39,290 nt of DNA from a virus. The notes beneath the pieces were generated by a model. The model was not told where the DNA came from and did no database searches. It saw only the letters and a list, made by a program, of their open reading frames with translations. Shown piece by piece: positions 1 through 9,496 of this stretch (its first letter is position 1; each line of letters starts with the position of its first letter). The DNA is taken from positions 1-39,290 of IMG/VR virus record IMGVR_UViG_3300017773_000035. One strand, written 5' to 3'. The translations under genes were made by a program, and so were the position numbers.

Positions 1-3000
1 CATTGCGTTAAATGCTTTTTTAAGATCGATAGCAATCTTCTTAAAAGTACTCTCTTCAACATTCTTAGGCTTTGTATTAATAACTTCTTTTCCAGCCCAT
101 TTAGCAACATTGTCTGCAAACCACTCTTCAAAACCAGTAGGGCCGTCATACTCTTTAATAGACCTATCTCTTTTATTAAACGCCTGCATAAGCTTTTTAT
201 AAATAGGTTTCTTTCCTAAGCTATCCAGTTGTTCGTTTAAAAACACGTGCCCTATTTCATGCGCCAGTACTAACGCAGTCTCAAGCTCATTAGAAGAGCG
301 CATGTCATCAACCAGGACAAAGTGAGCATTAGCAAAAGTTATAGCCCGACCATGATCCGTTGCGCTTTCAGCTATCTTCCCCATTTCTTCTATAACTATA
401 TCAGCGACTCTAGCGTCACCAAAACGAGCTTTGATTTCAGATCTTGTAAGCCCACTAAGCTGTGAACGAAACAGTACGCCCACTTGTTTTTTAATACCTA
501 GTGTACCTACCATTCTTCGTATAACTGCTGCTGCCTCTATCGGGCTACCTCCTTCCCTAGCTGCTTCTCCAAATGGAAAGGAAAGTACGCCATATCGATT
601 CTGTACGCCAGAAGGTTTCTCTACGTCATAATACGCATAGGGGACATCAGAAGATTCGTCAAGAAGCCTACTACCACTGCCTTCTGGTTCTCCTTTTTCA
701 TCTAACCCAGGGACTCCTGATACTTCACGTTCAAAAAGACCTTCCTGAATCCCTAATTCTTTTTCAAGTTCTATCTCTAAATCTTCTTCGGGTATCGCGC
801 GTCCTAATCTTTGTTCCGCTCTATCTTGTAAATAAGATCTGTTTGCGTCAGTAACTGTAGCAAAAGAAGTAGGTCTTCTTACTAAACCTAAAACTGCCTC
901 TGCAGTCATTTTTAGGTTTTTACTTATAATCTTCCTTAAAGGAATTTTTTTCGGGTTGCCTTTATCATCTTTGAGATAAGGGTCATCTTTTGAAGAAGAA
1001 TCTGTTTTAAGTATTCGATTTAAATATGGAGGGGCTGCGGGTCTTGTTTTCTTTGCTCCTTTCCGAAGATTTCTTTTAGTTGGATCATTAGGATCTACAT
1101 CTGAGTTACTTACATACCATCTATTAACTTTTTGCTGATAAGCAGCTAACTCTCTTAGAATTGTGCTTTTAAAAGTAGTTTGTTCGCCTACTGATTTACC
1201 GTCTAAAGTAAATAACTCTAGTTGAGATTTATTAGGTTGTGTGCCCCTACGGGTCCTTGTTTGTCGTTCTGAACCAGTACGCATACTTTCTACATCAACA
1301 ATATGTTTTGCAGTAAAAGTTGTTATTTTATTTATAGGAACATCGCGGGTTATTGTTTTACCGGCTCTATTTTTACCTTCAACTTCAAAAGAAATGGTAT
1401 AGCCACTAACTATTAGCTCGTTAAACATTTCCATTAAAGCTTGCCCATCTGAAGCAGCAGTAAAATCTTGTTGGAGCCTTGTTTCTAGCAACCGTCTACC
1501 TGCAGCAACAATATCCACTAAGTTTGCTTTTGCTGTGTTGCCATCGGGATCGGTAATGCTTACGCCGCTATCTTTTGCATACTGACTACTTTTTGCTGCT
1601 TCTACTTCAGCTAGTAAAAATTCCTCTAGAGTCAGGAGTTGTTCAGGTTTAGGTTTTTTGCCTCTTGGCGTCCTTGGTTTATGCCTAAATAATTCGGCAT
1701 CTGATGTAAGAACTCTTATAAGGTATCTGCCGGGATTTAAACGTCCAGGCGGATCTATCTCAATTTCTTTACCTGCTCGCTTTTGTTCAACTAACCTATT
1801 AAGCATTGCAGGGATCATACGCTGCCAGTAACCACCATCTTCCCAGTTGGGCGAAAATATACCCTCAAACGCTTCCATAAACGCAGCTCGTGCTGCTGGC
1901 ATATCACGAGGGTAAAGTTTAATTTGACCTACCCCTTCCTCTGTCCCAGTAGAAAGGTTGTCCAAATTAGGTGGCCTACCTACTGCAACTTCGCTAGCTT
2001 TCCTAGCTTCTAAAAATTGAAGCTGCTCTTCAGTGTAACCAAGCCCTTCATCGGCGGCATCAAATGCCGCATCCGCAGGATTTTCGTTACCAAATAGCTG
2101 TTCATATTCGCGTTGTAACGCCTCAACATCTTCATTAAATGGCTCAGGTTCAAACTCTGGTCTTACTAACGGGGCTTGAGCAAAATCCATTTCAAACACT
2201 ACTCGTAGGCTTTGCTCTTGCATACCAGAAGTCGGATCAGCTATCTCCTGCTCTATCCCTTCTACATCTTCTGACAACTGTGCCGCTTCTACTTCATTTT
2301 GGAGATCTTGTCGGGTTAAACGATCTTTAGCTCCACGCCCAAGGGATCCTTCAAGCTCTGCTTTTTTATCAAGTACCATACGGATAAGTAAGTTCTTACC
2401 GTCAACATCAGCTTCTTGATATCTTTTATTTAAAGCTTTTGCTATTTCTGAAAACTCGGAATCTTTATCTTTGGCCAAAGCCGCTAAGCGATTCCCAAAT
2501 TCTTCTCGTTGTTCTGCTAACCTTGCCTGCGCTCTAAGTTCAGGGCCTGCTTGCATGGGTTGTTGTACAGATTCAGCTCGGCTACGAGATGCATCAATCT
2601 CTTCTGCAGTTCGAATTTTTTGTGGGTCTTGCATGTCTACTGTTCTAAAAGTAAGACCCGTAGTTAAATCTGTAAAAAACCCGCTTACTAATAGTCTAAG
2701 GGGTTGCCTTACCGACCTATTACCCTCTGCAACTTTTTCTCGTGGGGTTATAGCTTCTATTCTTTCAACAACATCCTTGACCCGTTCACGGGTGGTTTTT
2801 TCTCTCATGGATGAGATTTTCGGTTCGCCTTTCCTTTCCCTGTCAGCCGCATCATATTCGTCAAGAAGATCGCTAATGGGGGTGCCATCTTTTTGTACTT
2901 CGTCTAATAAAGCCTCAGTATCACTAAGTAAAGCGTCATCTACTGGACCTGTTGCTGCTTGTTCTCTAAGAGTGTTTTTATTTTGTTCTAGCTTAGCTGC

Positions 3001-4812
3001 TTTTTCCGCTTCAAGATCATCTTTTCTTCTTTGGGCAGCGTCTTGCAAAGTTTCAGTTGTATCGAGTTGAGCGTCTGTCACATCAGGCTCCGCTCTTCGA
3101 GTGCCCTCTTCTAACGCTGCTAAGTCATCATAAGTAAATGGAGCTTCTTCAGGGTCTATTTCTTGCCCCTCTGGTAAAACTTGTGCTTGTACTCTTTCTT
3201 GTCGGGCTAAAATTACATCGTCAGCGGAATTAACCTCAATCCTGCCCCCTTCTGGTAACTGTTGATTTGCTGCCGCCAAAGCCTCTGCTTCATTATCAGC
3301 ATTAGTAGCTTCGTCAAAAACAACATTTCCCTTTGCGTCAAACACTTGCACAACTCTATCGGCATCGGGGGGTTTAGTTCCGCTCATCTTTATTGCTGTA
3401 GCTAATACATCTGATGAAGCCTTACCTGCTACAACTTGTTCAACAATATCCATGTAAGGAGAAATAATTGTCCCTCTGCCCGGAACAAACGCAACATACG
3501 CTTCCCTATTTCCTCCAGGAAATGCAAGGTTTATTTTCCTTGGTGTTTCTGAAGCTCCAAACGAAGGCGAATCGCCTTCTACCCACACAACATCTCTTTG
3601 GTGCCCTTCTTTAAACATCAACTCAAGCTGTGCGTTTATATCGCTAGGGGCTTCCGCATCAGTAAACCCTGGTTTCCTTTTCCGTATAAACTCATTGTTT
3701 ATAACATGTTCGGTAAAGGCCTCTTTACCTTGCTCCAAATACCCTCGGGCTTTTTCAGAAACATTATTGGGGATGCTTCTGATTTCACGAACACCGCCAG
3801 CTGCTGTAGAACCGGCCGCACCGAAAGTACCCCCGCCAAAGAACGCTGCAAATGCGGATTCAGCCAATCGCATTTTTGCCTCTTGAGCGGTAAAAGTATT
3901 ATCCATCTCCGCACGGTTTAAGACTGCTAAACCCTCTTGAGCTACTTCTGCAGCACTCTCTGTGACGCCTGATTTAAGAAAACCGCCCCCAAGATCTTTA
4001 GCCAACCTACCATAGACACTAGAACTATTACCTGCGGCTAACTTCTTAGCCCGGTTTGCAATAAGTTTAACCATCATGGCTTCGCCGCCAACACCAATTG
4101 CTGCTTGTGGTACCCCTAGTGCCGCTGCTCTAAAAGCCACCATCGGATCATTTGGATCCATACCTGACTCGATTGCTTCAGCAAAGTTAGAACCGGAAAG
4201 AGGAGCAAACTCAGAAGCCCCCGCTCCAATATACGCTCCGTAACGAGCACGTTTAGCTAAATTAAATGCACCTTCTGCAATATCTTTTTCATCAGGAGTA
4301 GCAAGACCTTTTGCAGTTTTTTCCAAAGACTCTTTAATTATTTTCTTAGCGGCGTACTTTGTTGCTTCCCCTCCAAGTTTTAAACCTACACCTGCTAAAG
4401 CACCTGTACCTGCAGTGGCTATAGAAGTAATTGCAAAAGGAACAAGTTGCCCCGTACCTTTAAAAACTTGAGAAACAAACCCTTCAAAAGTAGGTTCGTC
4501 CCAGAACTCCCCAAAGGTTTCTAAGTTAGCTAAAGTATCCCCAGCGAAGGACTCGTTTATTCGAGCCTTCCTTATATTAGCGGCTACGCCTTCTTCATCA
4601 CCAATAAGACTGTTGCCAAGGGCAGCAAAGTAATTAAGATCAGTTCGTAAACCTTGTGCGCCTGCTTGAGCGCCACGTTTAAATGTTTCGACTAGACCGT
4701 ATTCACGACCCGCATCAATAGCAGCTTGCTGTTGAAATTTCGTCGGGCCTGCCGCAGCTGCAGCTCTATTTGCAGAATCAAGATCTTTAATAACATCTTC
4801 GAACCCTGCCAT
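1..4812 (-). CDS. Very large internal virion protein with zinc-protease (HEIGH) motif, 3' end outside window
   Basis: An open minus-strand frame starts with ATG at 4812-4810 and is still open at base 1, so the protein exceeds 1600 residues. The N-terminal part has an Ala/Gly-rich stretch, as in membrane-interacting ejection proteins. The middle is rich in Glu, Ala, Arg and Gln and looks coiled-coil. Near the visible C-terminal end is HEIGH at about residues 1518-1522 (bases 247-261), inside a hydrophobic helix; this is the HExxH signature of zincin metallopeptidases. The start overlaps the stop of the upstream gene (TAATG), so translation is probably coupled. In related short-tailed phages the last large gene of the virion operon encodes a protein injected with the DNA; that role, and peptidase activity on the cell wall or a host protein, are inferences. 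A DarB-like co-injected defence protein is an alternative. Confidence 0.75.
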   Translation of the reverse strand, partial: MAGFEDVIKDLDSANRAAAAAGPTKFQQQAAIDAGREYGLVETFKRGAQAGAQGLRTDLNYFAALGNSLIGDEEGVAANIRKARINESFAGDTLANLETFGEFWDEPTFEGFVSQVFKGTGQLVPFAITSIATAGTGALAGVGLKLGGEATKYAAKKIIKESLEKTAKGLATPDEKDIAEGAFNLAKRARYGAYIGAGASEFAPLSGSNFAEAIESGMDPNDPMVAFRAAALGVPQAAIGVGGEAMMVKLIANRAKKLAAGNSSSVYGRLAKDLGGGFLKSGVTESAAEVAQEGLAVLNRAEMDNTFTAQEAKMRLAESAFAAFFGGGTFGAAGSTAAGGVREIRSIPNNVSEKARGYLEQGKEAFTEHVINNEFIRKRKPGFTDAEAPSDINAQLELMFKEGHQRDVVWVEGDSPSFGASETPRKINLAFPGGNREAYVAFVPGRGTIISPYMDIVEQVVAGKASSDVLATAIKMSGTKPPDADRVVQVFDAKGNVVFDEATNADNEAEALAAANQQLPEGGRIEVNSADDVILARQERVQAQVLPEGQEIDPEEAPFTYDDLAALEEGTRRAEPDVTDAQLDTTETLQDAAQRRKDDLEAEKAAKLEQNKNTLREQAATGPVDDALLSDTEALLDEVQKDGTPISDLLDEYDAADRERKGEPKISSMREKTTRERVKDVVERIEAITPREKVAEGNRSVRQPLRLLVSGFFTDLTTGLTFRTVDMQDPQKIRTAEEIDASRSRAESVQQPMQAGPELRAQARLAEQREEFGNRLAALAKDKDSEFSEIAKALNKRYQEADVDGKNLLIRMVLDKKAELEGSLGRGAKDRLTRQDLQNEVEAAQLSEDVEGIEQEIADPTSGMQEQSLRVVFEMDFAQAPLVRPEFEPEPFNEDVEALQREYEQLFGNENPADAAFDAADEGLGYTEEQLQFLEARKASEVAVGRPPNLDNLSTGTEEGVGQIKLYPRDMPAARAAFMEAFEGIFSPNWEDGGYWQRMIPAMLNRLVEQKRAGKEIEIDPPGRLNPGRYLIRVLTSDAELFRHKPRTPRGKKPKPEQLLTLEEFLLAEVEAAKSSQYAKDSGVSITDPDGNTAKANLVDIVAAGRRLLETRLQQDFTAASDGQALMEMFNELIVSGYTISFEVEGKNRAGKTITRDVPINKITTFTAKHIVDVESMRTGSERQTRTRRGTQPNKSQLELFTLDGKSVGEQTTFKSTILRELAAYQQKVNRWYVSNSDVDPNDPTKRNLRKGAKKTRPAAPPYLNRILKTDSSSKDDPYLKDDKGNPKKIPLRKIISKNLKMTAEAVLGLVRRPTSFATVTDANRSYLQDRAEQRLGRAIPEEDLEIELEKELGIQEGLFEREVSGVPGLDEKGEPEGSGSRLLDESSDVPYAYYDVEKPSGVQNRYGVLSFPFGEAAREGGSPIEAAAVIRRMVGTLGIKKQVGVLFRSQLSGLTRSEIKARFGDARVADIVIEEMGKIAESATDHGRAITFANAHFVLVDDMRSSNELETALVLAHEIGHVFLNEQLDSLGKKPIYKKLMQAFNKRDRSIKEYDGPTGFEEWFADNVAKWAGKEVINTKPKNVEESTFKKIAIDLKKAFNAM

Positions 4813-7205
4813 TAGCCATCTCTACCACTTTGTTTTAGTCTTTGTTCAGTATTAAGTTTTGCCGCTTTTAGTACCATTAGAGCAAGGTTATCGTTTATGG
4901 CTTGCAACTGTGAAATATCTAGGCGGTTACCTGTTTCTTGATTGCGTTCAACATACACAAGCTCCCCGCCAATTATTTCCCCATCTTGGTTTTTCTTCAC
5001 ATCTGCAAGGAAGATATTAGAAAGGTCTCCGTTAAACTGACCTTGAGGATCAGGGTTAAACCAAGTAAGGAAAGAATCTAATAGTGTTTCCTCACCATCT
5101 TTCACGAGACTTTGCACAACAAAACTTATACCAGCGTTAAGTTGCGGTCTAAGGGCTTCTGCAGCTGCGATATTACCCCTATCCAAAAATCCCGCCCATT
5201 GCGTAAGAACTTTAGGAAACAAGGTGTTTGCAACTTCATTTGCTTTAGCCTTAGTAAGCTGTGCAGGAACTATATCCCCGTCCTCATTTTTGTACATGGC
5301 ATTTATTAACTCTTCATTTGCAGTTGCCGCTGCATCCCATCCTTCTTTCCGTAAATTGTCATTGCGTACTTGCGCATCAAAATAAAGCCTTCTAGCAGCA
5401 GTATCGGCTTTCTGTGCATCCACAACTGATTTACCACGATCTGAAAGCCCCGTCTCTAAAACATTTATTAACTGGTTACGTACATTTACTCTATTACCAT
5501 CATTCGGAGTAGAAGCAACAATCATGGCATAAGCCAATAATTGCTTACGCCGTGACAATTTAGCTAAGTCAGCAACGGTTTCTACGCCTTCTTTTCTAAG
5601 ATCTTCTGCTGCAGCTTGTACAACTTCAGGATCTTTAAGCTCTGGTATTCTCTCGTTATCAAGATCGTCATCAATCTGCTTAACGGATTTTCCTTCGAGA
5701 GCAGGAGCCGCTTTTTCTTCTACTACAGGAGGCATAGCTTCACCAGATTCAACTGACTGTTGGTACTCCGCTGATCGTGTATCGGGTATACCTTTAGGAA
5801 ATACACTATCTACAAAACTTTGAACATTCTCTTTAAAATTAGATTCGGGTTGAGGTTTTAGAGTTAAGTCCCCTTCATCAAGTTGACGATTAAATTCCGC
5901 CGCCCCGCGAGCTGGCATAGGACGATTTGATCTTGGTGATGCTTGCTCTTTTGCAGCGGCTATTTCTTCTCGTTTTCTCTCTGCTGCTGCCACATTAGCT
6001 GGACTATTACTTGTTTTACGAGCTTCTATCGAAGCTAACTCGTCTTCTAGCCTTGCAACCTCAGTTAAATCTTGTGTATCTACCGCAGACTGTGAAGCAG
6101 GTGGTTGGGCCTGCCCTATTGGGGCAGGAGCAATATCATCCTCTACAAATTTTTCAATCATCTCTGGGGGCATCTCAGACCCAGTTCTCTCACGATACTC
6201 GTCCATAGCTGCTTGTAGGCGTTTATCCCCCTCAGTAACCAGCTGGTCAGCTGCAACACGGCCTGTAGAAGTCTGTGATACCGTCGTCACGGGGCTTTCC
6301 ATTACAGGCTTTTTATTATCACTGGGAGGAGTTGCTAAATTAGGAGCAGGACTTGATGCCCCACCCGAAGCAAAATCATCATAGGCATCTATTGTAGATT
6401 GACTTACACCTTGCTCTTGCTTCGGCACTTCAGATGTAAGGTCTACCTGTAAGTCGTCAGCTAGCTTTCCTATCGCTTCAGCTTTGTCTTTAGGGTCGGT
6501 CGCTGAAGCAATAACGCCTGTGACTTCTCGCTGTAGCTCTGGACCCCCTACTTCTAATGCTTTATCCGCAAGCTGATCGGTATTATATGCGTTGATGAGA
6601 TCGACATTGTTTCGACGATCATGCAAATCAATTAAAGTCTGTCCATACAAAACCCCGCCATCTGTAGTACGAAAAGCCTGCTGAGTTTGCTCAAACAACT
6701 CATCTCTCGTAAACAATTTTGTCTCGGCATCAGGGTCATTACTTCCAGTTACAGTAAGTGCGCCAAATTGTTCGGGGTCTCCGTTATAGTTACCACGGGC
6801 TGCAAAGACTTCTTCACCGTCTTCGTTTGTACCTTTAGATTCTATAACTGTAACTTTAAAGCCTGGAGGAAACTTACTAGCTCCTCCTGCATTGATGTTA
6901 GCAAGTGCAAATCTTTGTGCGTTACTACCTGCCTCTGTCATAGATTGCTTTAATTTATCTGTTAACCCTATGCCGTCTTTTCCGCCTTTACCTGCACCCT
7001 GCATAATCCATTCATTATCACGGCCTGCTGTATATAGCTTATTTAACCCCCGTTGTTTTTGCTCTCGGTCAAAGTCGGCTTGCGCACGCTTATCTTCATT
7101 CTCAAGTAGGCCTATACGTTTTTGGTTGTAGTCCTCTTGATCTCGCCTAGCTCTAGCTCTTTGGAATCCTCCAAGCCCTCCAGCAAACCCTTCAAGTAAT
7201 CCCAT
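4812..7205 (-). CDS. Internal virion / ejection protein, 797 aa
   Basis: A long Ala-, Glu-, Gln- and Asp-rich protein without Cys-rich or catalytic motifs that I can recognise. The N-terminus is Gly-rich and then strongly charged (Arg/Gln/Glu, about residues 15-55), as in coiled coils. The middle (about 250-520) is low-complexity, Pro/Ser/Glu-rich and probably disordered. The C-terminal 250 residues look helical. Composition, size and position between short internal proteins and the giant terminal protein match the internal or ejection proteins of HMO-2011-like and T7-like phages. A ribosome site (AGGTAAC) precedes the ATG at 7205. The function is inferred from context; a tail component is possible. 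Confidence 0.6.
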   Translation of the reverse strand: MGLLEGFAGGLGGFQRARARRDQEDYNQKRIGLLENEDKRAQADFDREQKQRGLNKLYTAGRDNEWIMQGAGKGGKDGIGLTDKLKQSMTEAGSNAQRFALANINAGGASKFPPGFKVTVIESKGTNEDGEEVFAARGNYNGDPEQFGALTVTGSNDPDAETKLFTRDELFEQTQQAFRTTDGGVLYGQTLIDLHDRRNNVDLINAYNTDQLADKALEVGGPELQREVTGVIASATDPKDKAEAIGKLADDLQVDLTSEVPKQEQGVSQSTIDAYDDFASGGASSPAPNLATPPSDNKKPVMESPVTTVSQTSTGRVAADQLVTEGDKRLQAAMDEYRERTGSEMPPEMIEKFVEDDIAPAPIGQAQPPASQSAVDTQDLTEVARLEDELASIEARKTSNSPANVAAAERKREEIAAAKEQASPRSNRPMPARGAAEFNRQLDEGDLTLKPQPESNFKENVQSFVDSVFPKGIPDTRSAEYQQSVESGEAMPPVVEEKAAPALEGKSVKQIDDDLDNERIPELKDPEVVQAAAEDLRKEGVETVADLAKLSRRKQLLAYAMIVASTPNDGNRVNVRNQLINVLETGLSDRGKSVVDAQKADTAARRLYFDAQVRNDNLRKEGWDAAATANEELINAMYKNEDGDIVPAQLTKAKANEVANTLFPKVLTQWAGFLDRGNIAAAEALRPQLNAGISFVVQSLVKDGEETLLDSFLTWFNPDPQGQFNGDLSNIFLADVKKNQDGEIIGGELVYVERNQETGNRLDISQLQAINDNLALMVLKAAKLNTEQRLKQSGRDG

Positions 7206-7214
7206 AACAGTTAC

Positions 7215-7808
7215 CTATACCAAAAACGCTGCAATGATGGCAGCTGATGCCAACGATCCAGCTGTTGAATATGTTTGGGCTTTAGATTGTGCTTTAGCAC
7301 TATCGTAAGCCTGTTTACGAGCAGACGCATCTGCTGCTGCATTGCCAAGCTGACTTTGAGAAGATCTATTTAAATCCTGCCCAATGTTAATAAGATCCGA
7401 TAAAAGGGCTTGATTAGCTTCACGTTGGGCGATCCTAGAATCGCTCAACGACTGTATAGAACCTAACGTAGTAGCACGTTGTAATCCTCTTTGCTGTTGC
7501 TGCAATTGAGCAGGGGTTAACTGAGCACCGTAACGACTCACATTTCTCCCCGCAACCTCTCCTGCAATACGCCCGGCTACCTTAGAATCCTCTCTTGCTG
7601 AGTCTATCAGTGAAGTATCAGTAGTAGCTCTTTCAATCTGCTTCAGTTCAAAGTCACGATAATCTTTAACATAGTCCTCGTATTCGCCCCGAGTTATACC
7701 GGCAAATGTTTTCTGAGGATCAGAAACAACAGGTAACCCAGCATTTGTTTGCTGGCCAGCGTACGCCGCTTCCCCCAGCCTTCCTCTTACATCAAAATAA
7801 CGCTCCAT
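7215..7808 (-). CDS. Small internal virion protein, 197 aa
   Basis: A Gln-, Ala- and Ser-rich, largely helical protein ending in a hydrophobic Ala/Ile segment (about residues 182-197) that could insert in a membrane. The central part, around residues 95-120, is a Gln-rich stretch typical of ejection proteins. It starts at ATG 7808 with a purine-rich site (AGGGGATAAAG) and stops ten bases before the 797-residue protein. Size and position resemble the small internal core proteins that precede the large ones in T7-like and HMO-2011-like phages. No enzymatic motif is visible. The role is inferred from context. Confidence 0.55.
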   Translation of the reverse strand: MERYFDVRGRLGEAAYAGQQTNAGLPVVSDPQKTFAGITRGEYEDYVKDYRDFELKQIERATTDTSLIDSAREDSKVAGRIAGEVAGRNVSRYGAQLTPAQLQQQQRGLQRATTLGSIQSLSDSRIAQREANQALLSDLINIGQDLNRSSQSQLGNAAADASARKQAYDSAKAQSKAQTYSTAGSLASAAIIAAFLV

Positions 7809-7818
7809 ACTTTATCCC

Positions 7819-8397
7819 CTACCCCCCAACTTGAGAAGGTAATGCCTCAAAAAATTCCTTGCTAAACTTCCCTAAGTTTGAGTCTGGAGCAAACTTTTCA
7901 AAAGCTCCACCAATCGTAGCCCCCGCCACCTTTCCAATTGCCGCATTTCTAGCATTCTTAACCGCTAGTTTATTTCGAGCACGAGTTAAGGCGTCACTAG
8001 TAGCTAACCTTGAGGCTTTGGCCATACCTGAGGCCGCATCTGCAGCTTGACCTCTAGCAACTCCCAACACATTTGAAGCGGCTTTGTTCTTTATACCCAA
8101 AGCACTTTTATCGGCTACTCCTAATTGACCTCCAAGAGCCTGTGAAAGATCCCCCGTTCCTTCCACATTTTGCGTCTTCATATAAGTAGGCTCAGACGTT
8201 AAAGCTTGCATCGTATCTGCACTAGCCCTACCTCGTAAGGCCCTTCTATTATCATCAGACATACTTTGGTCCCGCATGTCTTTAAGCAAAGGCGCATAGT
8301 TTTGTTTAAAAAAATCATAGTTAGCTTTAGCAACAGATGCAGAAACCTTTTCTTCTTCAGAAGCTTCATAGTCTTGTTTTTTTGGTTTTGAACCCAT
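7819..8397 (-). CDS. Putative internal virion protein, 192 aa
   Basis: A basic, Ala/Lys/Ser-rich protein with a charged N-terminus (Lys/Glu in the first 25 residues), a helical middle and a Gly/Ala-rich C-terminal third (about residues 150-175) of the glycine-zipper type. It begins at ATG 8397 behind GAGGTATAGAG and ends ten bases before the next gene. It has no recognisable domain. Neighbours on both sides are connector and internal virion genes, so a structural or ejection role is the best inference. I cannot separate it from a tail-associated protein on sequence alone. Confidence 0.5.
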   Translation of the reverse strand: MGSKPKKQDYEASEEEKVSASVAKANYDFFKQNYAPLLKDMRDQSMSDDNRRALRGRASADTMQALTSEPTYMKTQNVEGTGDLSQALGGQLGVADKSALGIKNKAASNVLGVARGQAADAASGMAKASRLATSDALTRARNKLAVKNARNAAIGKVAGATIGGAFEKFAPDSNLGKFSKEFFEALPSQVGG

Positions 8398-8399
8398 CT

Positions 8400-8861
8400 C
8401 TATACCTCAAGTCGATAAACAACGGTGTCTAATTTCCAACCCGCATCTAATAAAATATGTTCAACCGCATTATGAGGAGTGCGTACTTCTAAAGCCTCCA
8501 TACCTAAATGCTTAGCAACAGATTTAAAAAACGGATAGTACTTCAACATATTCTTATTACCTTGCTCATGTGCCCATGCTATCCAGATTAAGAAAGTCTT
8601 TCGGTTAGTGAACTGGTCAACCTCTGTAGTCGATACCACAAATCCTTCAGGAGCTTTCCAATAAACGGCTTGCCCCGCAACCACTTCTGCATAGACGTCT
8701 TCCACTCGGAAAGATAAGTTCTGGCAATCCGCCAACAAAAGTTGCAGACAAGGACGAACGCTATCCCAGTCTTCACGAATATCACCAATAACTGGTTCAG
8801 TCGTTCCTTCATCGTTTTGAATACTTTGTTCGTGTAAGTCTATAACTTGGACCTGTTCCAC
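8400..8861 (-). CDS. Conserved-type virion-operon protein of unknown function, 153 aa, GTG start
   Basis: A mixed alpha/beta protein with Trp-rich segments around residues 35-130 and no catalytic motif I can name. Proteins of this size between connector and internal virion genes in marine phages are sometimes annotated as GNAT-like; I see no clear acetyl-CoA loop (Q/RxxGxG/A), so I do not adopt that. The start is GTG at 8861, supported by AAGGTGAGG just upstream, and it lies inside the end of the preceding connector gene (53-base overlap). The stop abuts the next gene, suggesting tight co-translation. Confidence 0.55.
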   Translation of the reverse strand: MEQVQVIDLHEQSIQNDEGTTEPVIGDIREDWDSVRPCLQLLLADCQNLSFRVEDVYAEVVAGQAVYWKAPEGFVVSTTEVDQFTNRKTFLIWIAWAHEQGNKNMLKYYPFFKSVAKHLGMEALEVRTPHNAVEHILLDAGWKLDTVVYRLEV

Positions 8862-9489
8862 TGTACCTCACCTTTCTAGCTACTCTTGATGCTGTTTGCC
8901 TTCCACGTTTTTCCGCTTCCCCTAACCCTTCCGCAAACAACGACGCATAAACCTGCGCTCCCGCGTAATCCGTCCACTCCCTACCTGGAAGTCTTAATAA
9001 CCTAAAAATAGTACCGTTGATTATAGTGTCTCTGTAATCATTCATTATATCATCACTGCACGAACTCGATGTATGAGTGGGTTTTAACGCAACCCTAAGC
9101 AACAATGAAGATGCTTTTGTCTCATTCGGAACAGGTGATACATAAAATAGCGAGGGAGACTGCTTTACAAAATACTCTGGTCTACTTTCGTACCCGGCTT
9201 GCCGCCATTTAGGTTTACGTTGTTCTAACAACGCATTCGTAATAGCTTCTAAATCTTCCCCATCATACGTCATCCATATAATTTTATGCACAGACGTACC
9301 AGAAGGGGGTTCTAAATCATATTCAAATATATTTTTTACCGTAGTAACAGGGTCTAATTCCTGTTGGTATACCTCAGTTTTCTCACACAGTTCTATTACA
9401 GCGGCACGGATGTTCTGCTCAATAAGCGTATCCGTACAACCGGGGACCACTGGTATGATTTGAGGGAGTAACGACTCATAGGAAGCCAT
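8809..9489 (-). CDS. Putative head-tail adaptor/connector protein, 226 aa
   Basis: Begins with a helical segment carrying two early Pro-Gly/Pro-Val turns and an Ala/Val/Glu-rich helix, followed by beta-rich sequence with many aromatic residues. The C-terminus is basic and helical (Arg/Lys/Ser, about residues 195-226). This layout (helix bundle, beta insertion, basic tail) is typical of phage adaptor proteins that sit below the portal, like P22 gp4 or T7 gp11. ATG 9489 follows AGGTAAT. It follows a second adaptor-like gene and overlaps the next gene. Assignment comes from architecture and position. Confidence 0.55.
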   Translation of the reverse strand: MASYESLLPQIIPVVPGCTDTLIEQNIRAAVIELCEKTEVYQQELDPVTTVKNIFEYDLEPPSGTSVHKIIWMTYDGEDLEAITNALLEQRKPKWRQAGYESRPEYFVKQSPSLFYVSPVPNETKASSLLLRVALKPTHTSSSCSDDIMNDYRDTIINGTIFRLLRLPGREWTDYAGAQVYASLFAEGLGEAEKRGRQTASRVARKVRYSGTGPSYRLTRTKYSKR

Positions 9490-9496
9490 TATACAA

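Noticed and set aside
2471-3070. 199-codon plus-strand frame (and many other plus-strand frames in 1-20000)
   Set aside because: Antisense to the large virion gene; Ser/Cys/Leu-rich composition typical of a reverse-strand shadow.
8400-8861. GNAT acetyltransferase annotation
   Set aside because: No acetyl-CoA binding loop (Q/RxxGxG/A) is visible.
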